From Sphacelaria rigidula (lineage: Eukaryota > Phaeophyceae > Sphacelariales), in assembly GCA_964200075.2 (NCBI GenBank), contig CAXNAA020000295.1, positions 1-22,978 on the forward strand: 22,978 bases of DNA, in the 5' to 3' direction. The number at the start of each line of letters is the position of its first letter. Within the stretch, counting starts at the first letter, position 1. The position numbers and the translations under genes are program-made. A model generated the notes under the pieces. It ran no database searches. It was not told the origin of the DNA and saw nothing but the letters and a program-made list of their open reading frames with translations. Below, one piece after another: positions 18,281 to 22,978 of this stretch.

Positions 18281-19602
18281 GTAGGTATATTTAACTTGTT
18301 TGCAAAACATATTTACAAGAGGAATTTGGATGTTTCACGTTTGTTGTTTTTCTCTGACGATTTTTACGATTTACTAATTGAACGTACACACAGGTGAGCA
18401 CAGTTGTGATGCGACGGTTTTGAAGATTGTTCATATTTTGATTCCAGCTCTCATCTTAGGATATTTCGATTTTTAGAGGCTGACGACCCGTTCTGAAAAT
18501 GCGATTTACCGAGTTCATCGATTTCCGACCGGAAAGCAAAAATGAGCCGGTCTGTTGGCATCCCGGATGCGCACGTGACCGAATTATTCCACCTCACATT
18601 TGTCGCCACCATATCGTCATAGTGACACCAGCGAAGTATTCTTCCTCAACAGGGCCATTTCTTTTTGTTCACGTGTCTCGTGTTTCCCTCCATGTTTGTC
18701 GCAACCCACAATCTGAAATTCCGCACACATGCGTACGCACGGATACAATACGAAGATCTGCTCATGAATGATGCTACGATAGGGTTGCACGTTTTGAGCG
18801 AAATTGTCTCTCGGGGTGTTGCACGGATCATTTTGAGAATTGGCATCATTTTCACTTGAAAAAGCCTGAAAACGATGCCAATTCACGAAAAGGCCCCTGT
18901 GTGCATCTCCATGTCCTGTCCCCGGATATTTGGGTTGCACGGTAAGCCCCATATATTTGGGCTCCTACAAAAACGAGACCCAGAAACAAAAAGTGCAACC
19001 CCTATGGTAACATTGCTCTCATTTTCAGTCTCAATTCTCATCTCACGGTGTACGCCTTACAAAAAAACGCCAAAAGTGTTCCGAACATAATCATGTCAGT
19101 GACGAGTTCTGTTCCGAGCGTGATTCCGTTTGGCGTTTGGCGTATACGGAGAGGTGCGCGCAGTTGTTTTTCCAACCTTTTGAGGAAAGTATAGGTGACA
19201 CGTGTTAATGGCTTCGTATAGACAGATTCGCTTGTGATCGCGAACAACCTGTACCGAACCTGACAAGGTGGGGGTGTGTCGCTCATTTCATCACCCCAAA
19301 TTGTCTTCACGGTTATCCACTTGCCGTGATAAAGAACGATCGATTTGATTTATCGATCGGTATGATTTCGCACATGGGCTCATCGTATACTGGATTATTC
19401 GTTGCGTGCGGCCACAAGAGAGACGTCGCCCGGGGACCCCAAATGGAAGCAGCACAAACAGAAAAAGCAGGCTTGACTTACGTGGGTCTAGAGTAGGCGT
19501 GTGTACATCAGTTGGAATATCAATGCCTTCGAGAAGAACTAAGATCCTAGTTTTTTCCCTTGTTTTTGAACTGTTGGCACAATACGTGATAACCGAGAGC
19601 AG
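18281..19602. other. Intron stretch without recognised content
   Basis: Several ORFs of 60-110 codons on both strands (18499-18771 plus, 18617-18952 minus, 19038-19310 minus) overlap and match nothing I know. A small palindromic hairpin (CGATCGAT...ATCGATCG) lies at about 19339-19359. Confidence 0.4.
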
Positions 19603-19615
19603 ACCATTACACGAG

Positions 19616-19739
19616 TTTGCTCGGCGTATGAGATGTACGCAGCCGAGTTTGGGGATAGACTCCAGAAACTGTTGCACCTACCGCAAGGGGTCACAACGTC
19701 GAGGCTTCACCTCCGCTCAAGACGCACCCACTCTGTGTG
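19616..19739 (+). CDS. Unassigned coding block (possible exon 9)
   Basis: The segment reads YEMYAAEFGDRLQKLLHLPQ and then a basic stretch (LHLRSRRTHSV). I set the acceptor after ACACGAG at 19615, which enters in phase 1. Another acceptor after GAGAGCAG at 19602 would enter in phase 0. The donor at 19740 (GTGCGC) leaves phase 2 and restores a Trp codon with the next block across an intron of only 40 nt that ends TTTTGTAG. The frame meets a TAG at the end of that intron, so reading through is excluded in this frame. A different frame is open from 19406 through the I-helix block, but its composition before 19780 looks non-coding. The phase fit is good; the domain is unknown. Confidence 0.33.
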
Positions 19740-19779
19740 GTGCGCGGGGGATATCGAGCTTACACTATATATTTTGTAG

Positions 19780-20056
19780 GCGCCGCGACTCTGTGGTCAG
19801 GCGTCCTCTCATGAGCTCCAGCGAAGCGATGAAGCGAGGTCTCAAGGTTCGAAGAAAGGTTTCTGTAACAGTACCTTCGTCTGCATACGATGATACGATG
19901 CTGCAGGTACCTATGAAGGACTTGGAACGGGCTTGGATGTTCACCGCCAGCTTTCAGACCTCAGTCGTCGCCGCAAAGCAAATGGAGAACGTAATCGGAG
20001 CGCTCACCGCGAACCGCGACTTTCTCAAGGAGCTGCAGCACGAAGTCGACGGGAAG
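19780..20056 (+). CDS. P450 I-helix / J-helix exon
   Basis: Ninety-two codons encode a basic start (RRDSVVRRPL, then KRGLKVRRKVSVTV) and then MKDLERAWMFTASFQTSVVA followed by IGALTANRDFLKELQHEVDG. The second half fits a P450 I helix running into the J helix: hydrophobic F-T-A-S-F at the place of the CYP74 F-x-x-x-F-N motif, then L-x-x-x-x-x-F-L-x-E-L-x-x-E-V. The usual A-G-x-[DE]-T oxygen-activation motif is absent; CYP74 enzymes also lack it because they do not use O2. The donor AAG|GTATGG at 20057 exits in phase 0. If the four preceding blocks are not part of this gene, AG sites at 19834 or 19846 would accept phase 0 directly from the exon ending at 6217. Confidence 0.6.
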
Positions 20057-20610
20057 GTATGGATGCTTAGATTTTGACCATTTAACCCTCTGACTGCGAG
20101 GGTAGGTCATTTGGGTGATGTTTTACTGTTGAAAGTGAACTTGATACTGATTCAGCAGACGATCTATCTATGCTGGCGTTCAAGGGATCAAACGCCCGGA
20201 CCCCTCGTTGAGCAGTTGACGGACAGGCTTCGAGGAGAGGGAGGAGTGGGAGTAATTGTTTTTGAAAGATACAATTATACAACACCAACACCGAAGAGTC
20301 CGATGCCCCATATATGCCTACCGTCATACTTATACGTTCGAAGACCATGGCAAGTACCGTATTGCCATGCCAGTAGTTGTACTTTTTGATGATTGTGGTG
20401 TTTGCATCAGTTGGCAGCGCATGTGGTCATGCGTGTAAGATTGTTTTTGCCGCCAAAGTCACAGTGGTACTCGTAAAGGAGAGCCCCCTCCCTGTCATAC
20501 AAAAGCTGCCGCATGTCTCCATGACTAGCACGCTTTGTTATGTACCATTTCTGTTTATTGGCTATGCTCATGTAACGTCCGTGTGCGCGTACAACACCAT
20601 TCTCCCGAAC

Positions 20611-21053
20611 AACACGGGATCTTACAAATTGGGGATGGATCTTTTATTGGGGATGAGAAACCGGAGAATTCAAATCTTCGTATCCACACCAAATCTTCGA
20701 AATATGATTCTATTTCTTCACCTACTGATAGCTATTGACAACTGCTACACGCCATAGAAATTTGAATTTTGATCACCGAAATGTTGGGGTCCTAGGTGGA
20801 AAACCAATTTTGGGGAATTCCGGGTGTCCGAACGGACGCCGAAGTGGTTCCAAGATTGGTTTTTCACCTAGGACCCCAACATTTCGGTGATCAAAATTCA
20901 AATTTCTATGGCGTGTAGCAGTTGTCAATAGCTATCAGTAGGTGAAGAAATGAAATAATATTTCGAAGATTTGGTGTGGATACGGAGATTTCTATACTTC
21001 GGGTTTCTCCTCCCCAATAAAAGATCCATCCCCAATTTGTAAGATCCCGTGTT
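20611..21053. mobile_element. Foldback element: 443-bp near-perfect palindrome
   Basis: The arm 20611-20829 (AACACGGGATCTTACAAATT... to GTGTCCG) is the reverse complement of 20832-21053, with scattered mismatches and small length changes. The tip is CCGAACGG, leaving a loop of two bases. Flanking bases (ACC.TTC..CCG beside each outer end) suggest the inverted repeat may reach 20-25 bp further in a diverged form. It encodes no transposase. It lies in the 1.4-kb intron between the I-helix and K-helix exons. It could be a MITE with long arms or a foldback transposon; as RNA it would form a hairpin of about 220 bp. Confidence 0.85.
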
Positions 21054-21448
21054 AAACCCTGACGGAAGGGTAACGGGCGAACTATGGACACATACACCAC
21101 GGGCGTTGGAATAGGTGATTTGCGCTACGATGGAGAGATGATGGCGATGTGCCACAGATCCAATGCGCGAGGCATTTGAAAAGACATGCATTTCTCCTGC
21201 AGTTGCATGACATTACAGCCGTTGAGTCCACATGCAATCCAACCACCTCCTCACTATGTGACCACTCCTATCGAATGACATCTCGGCCCCCGTTTACATT
21301 CACCTCCGGTCGGGTTCTTCATTGCACGTGACTGAGTGAAATATATCTTCCCTTCCTAGTTTAAAGATTCCCTGCCCGATCGTACCGATTCATGAGTGGT
21401 CACGTTCTACGACGGCTGTTCCCACGCGCTCGACATGCCTTGGAACAG

Positions 21449-21553
21449 GATTTGACGCTCAAGTCGGTGTGTGACGAGACGCAGTTCCCTCTGCTGGATA
21501 GCTTCCACTGGGAGATCGCCCGCATGTTTCCTGCCCCACCGTTCTACGTCAAG
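21449..21553 (+). CDS. P450 K-helix exon with ExxR motif
   Basis: The acceptor CCTTGGAACAG| at 21448 enters in phase 0, and the block ends AAG|GTTTGC at 21553. It encodes DLTLKSVCDETQFPLLDSF and then HWEIARMFPAPPFYVK. E-I-A-R is the ExxR motif of the P450 K helix, and its Glu and Arg form a salt-bridge network with the meander region. P-L-L-x-S-F before it and the proline-rich F-P-A-P-P after it are typical of the CYP74 clan. Joined to the I/J-helix exon it gives HEVDGK-DLTLK, the expected spacing between J and K helices. The ORF is open back to 21392, but that extension (MSGHVLRRLFPRARHALEQ) is probably intron. The donor GTTTGC is weak. No haem-cysteine exon follows within the window. Confidence 0.65.
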
Positions 21554-21649
21554 GTTTGCAATTGCTACGCCTTCGTGTATACCTCATCTGCGTATGGACT
21601 TGACCCTTGGGGTCATGAATTGATGAGCCATATTTCGCAGCATGAATAA

Positions 21650-21719
21650 CACTATATTCGTGAGATTCAGAGTGTAACATCGGATTCAGAGTGAGACCCG
21701 AAACCATTGACTTTCCCGT
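21650..21719 (-). repeat. Dispersed repeat R, copy b
   Basis: Reverse complement of window bases 1-70 with about 4 mismatches. It begins 97 bp after the K-helix exon. The frame that crosses its end (21713-21837, MRPAGEAVASMKAVTYSIN) has no recognisable product. Confidence 0.85.
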
Positions 21720-22057
21720 CGAGTTTGACATTGCCATAATTCGAGGAGTAATGCGCCCAGCTGGTGAAGCGGTGGCTTCGATGAAGGCTGTCACCTACTC
21801 GATCAATTTGACACATCACTTGATCGCAACGACGTAGTCAGCCAATTGCAACAAAAGATCTCCTCTTTCAGGAAAAACCGATTAGTGCCTGAAACAGTTT
21901 CAGTTCCGAAATATCACCCCAGGCGTAGAAATGCTTTGTGCGGTATCTCATCAACCAGACCGCCGAATTCCTCGAATGGGATACTGTACGGTAGCTGCAT
22001 GCACAGGACGTGTGCTCAAGCAAAACAACAAAGTGCCTGTAAGGAACGCTAGAGCAT

Positions 22058-22103
22058 CCACTCTGAATCCGATATTACGCTCTGACTCTCGCGAATATGG
22101 TGT
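22058..22103 (+). repeat. Dispersed repeat R, copy c (partial)
   Basis: CCACTCTGAATCCGATATTA followed by CTCTGACTCTCGCGAATATG matches the inner 45 bp of copies a and b with more differences. Between copies b and c nothing else is recognised. Confidence 0.7.
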
Positions 22104-22146
22104 TTGAATATGTTTCTGGAAGCGTTGATTGATTTGATTTTGATTT

Positions 22147-22190
22147 TGATTGTCGCACTTCAACTGACCCCCCCGGGGTCCAGCCGTGGT
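22147..22190 (-). repeat. Dispersed repeat Q, copy b
   Basis: On the minus strand it reads ACCACGGCTGGACCCCGGGG and then TCAGTTGAAGTGCGAC, matching 2484-2530. A TTGATT-rich tract precedes it. The stretch 22191-22831 contains the possible micro-exon at 22436 and no other recognised feature. Confidence 0.6.
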
Positions 22191-22435
22191 CTCAGGTTCA
22201 AAACTCCGAACTGGTATACCTCCAAGACAATGATGCTTCATAAAGATGAGTAAAACCACTCGGTTACACCCTGAAACAATATCAGCAGCCTGTCACGCAA
22301 CCTGCAAGCAGTGCCTGACAGACTTCTAGAAACGGTTGGCTCACCTCTGAACTCTGAATCGCACGTCTATTGAGCCTTCTGTGGCGAACGTAGATAGTAC
22401 AAGGTTCCGGCGGCTTCCGCTGCCACGCTCAGTAG

Positions 22436-22468
22436 GTTGATTTGAAGATACTTGATGACTACATGAAG
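22436..22468 (+). CDS. Possible micro-exon
   Basis: A CAGTAG acceptor at 22435 and a GTATAT donor at 22469 enclose 33 nt reading VDLKILDDYMK in phase 0. The phase would fit after the K-helix exon, but the peptide does not resemble the expected post-K-helix region. It is listed only as a candidate. Confidence 0.15.
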
Positions 22469-22831
22469 GTATATCGTTCTTCACTCAGTCCCCATCATAT
22501 TACAGAAAAGGAACCCCAGCCTCCTGTGTCACGAAGGTCCCCTCTGTTTGTTGTATATGCACTAAACTAACGCTTCTGCACGTACTAACATAACGTCCGC
22601 GGTGCTCGAGCTGCGTTGGGGGGTAACGCTGTATTCGGGTCACTGTTACTCTTTGAGCGTCACGGGGGGTTATCTGGGTCGGTATCGTACTCTCTCTTCG
22701 AGTGAAGATAACGTCGATTCAGCCGATGAATCAGCCGCCCTGTCCTGGAATTTCGACTCTTTGATCGCCAGAATGGGTCATCTGCTAAAGTGGCATCAAT
22801 TTGACTTGAAACTAACAACACTTTCCGCTGA

Positions 22832-22978
22832 GCCCCGGTGGTGTAATGGTCCGACTGTCGCCATTAGGGTGGAGAGAACGGGGGTTCGATTCCTGATGCG
22901 TTTTTTTTTTTTCGTAATGTATGATTTTCACCGTGGAAAGCGTGAGAACGTGAGTAAATAAACCAGTCGACTGGGTTT
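22832..22978 (+). mobile_element. tRNA-derived SINE, copy cut by window end
   Basis: Starts GCCCCGGTGGTGTAATGG with an A box (TGGTGTAATGG, 22839-22849) and a perfect B box (GGTTCGATTCC, 22883-22893). The sequence then follows the minus-strand SINE at 7486-7806 through a T-rich run, CGTAATGTATGATTT, GAACGTGAGTAAA and AGTCGACTGG to the last base. The T run is longer here than in the other copy. The ORF 22602-22961 across it is not supported. Confidence 0.75.

Larger units (their letters stand above)
2876..21553 (+). other. Multi-exon cytochrome P450-like gene (CYP74-clan-like), 3' end not in window
   Basis: This is the proposed gene locus. Eleven blocks at 2876-3128, 4914-5064, 5136-5273, 5795-5862, 6111-6217, 8721-8852, 8941-9004, 9184-9339, 19616-19739, 19780-20056 and 21449-21553 join with matching phases (exit phases 1,2,2,1,0,0,1,1,2,0,0) into 525 codons without a stop. 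The product would be a haem-thiolate P450, with blocks in the correct P450 order and an ExxR motif in the last one. Around the K helix the pattern (E-V-D, then L-T-L, then P-L-L-x-S-F-x-x-E-x-x-R and a proline-rich turn) resembles allene oxide synthase / hydroperoxide lyase-type CYP74 enzymes, which rearrange fatty-acid hydroperoxides. The function is inferred. The N-terminal proline-rich region and the haem-cysteine region are not seen. Introns range from 40 nt to over 10 kb, and the long ones are filled with mobile elements. The four blocks at 8721-19739 are the least certain members. Confidence 0.55.

Noticed and set aside
19406-20077. One continuous 223-codon gene through the I-helix exon
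   Set aside because: The part before 19780 has a basic, irregular composition and runs against the better frame YEMYAAEFGDRLQ. The splice at 19740/19780 keeps phase and gives a better protein, though the issue is not closed.
21713-21837. Frame reading MRPAGEAVASMKAVTYSIN as the next P450 exon
   Set aside because: It starts inside repeat copy b, lacks the post-K-helix pattern and ends at TAG.
22832-22905. tRNA gene
   Set aside because: The A and B boxes fit, but the acceptor halves (GCCCCGG and GATGCG) do not pair, the T stem is weak, and the same body is repeated at 7486-7806; it is a SINE head.

Overview
The window looks like nuclear DNA of a eukaryote. It has no bacterial-style operons, ribosome binding sites or densely packed genes. 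It has short exons with GT/AG borders, introns full of repeats, many (TA)n tracts and several retroelement families. The decayed LINE at 16148-18280 resembles a reverse transcriptase family that I associate from memory with brown algae and related stramenopiles. A brown alga is my best guess, held loosely.

The main gene is on the + strand and runs from about 2876 to at least 21553. I rebuilt it from eleven short open blocks with GT donors and AG acceptors. Every junction keeps the reading phase, giving 1575 nt or 525 codons. The blocks read in cytochrome P450 order: a region ending in a C-helix-like segment (2876-3128), a D/E-helix-like segment (4914-5064), F/G-like segments (5136-6217), an I helix followed by a J-like helix (19780-20056), and a K helix with the ExxR motif as EIAR (21449-21553). 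The text around the K helix is closest to the CYP74 clan (allene oxide synthase / hydroperoxide lyase-like, oxylipin metabolism). The haem-cysteine exons were not found and probably lie beyond the window. Four blocks between the G- and I-helix parts (8721-9739) add about 159 residues unlike any P450 region I know. They may be an insertion or a separate nested gene.

Region by region: 1-2100 is repeat-rich, with a 44-bp minisatellite, (TA)n tracts, a SINE fragment and a 265-bp TIR element (MITE A). At 2170-2394 there is an unassigned ORF. Intron 1 (3129-4913) holds degenerate tandem repeats. Intron 6218-8720 holds a second degenerate array, a 28-bp minisatellite with a palindromic core, and a tRNA-derived SINE. 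The large intron 9340-19615 holds a roughly 177-bp tandem repeat, a 4.2-kb LTR element (11527-15752, minus orientation) and the dead LINE with MITE B inserted in it. Intron 20057-21448 holds a 443-bp near-perfect palindrome. The last 1.4 kb holds dispersed repeat copies and a second tRNA-headed SINE cut off by the window end.

All family assignments come from reading motifs by eye and from memory. No database or folding program was used.
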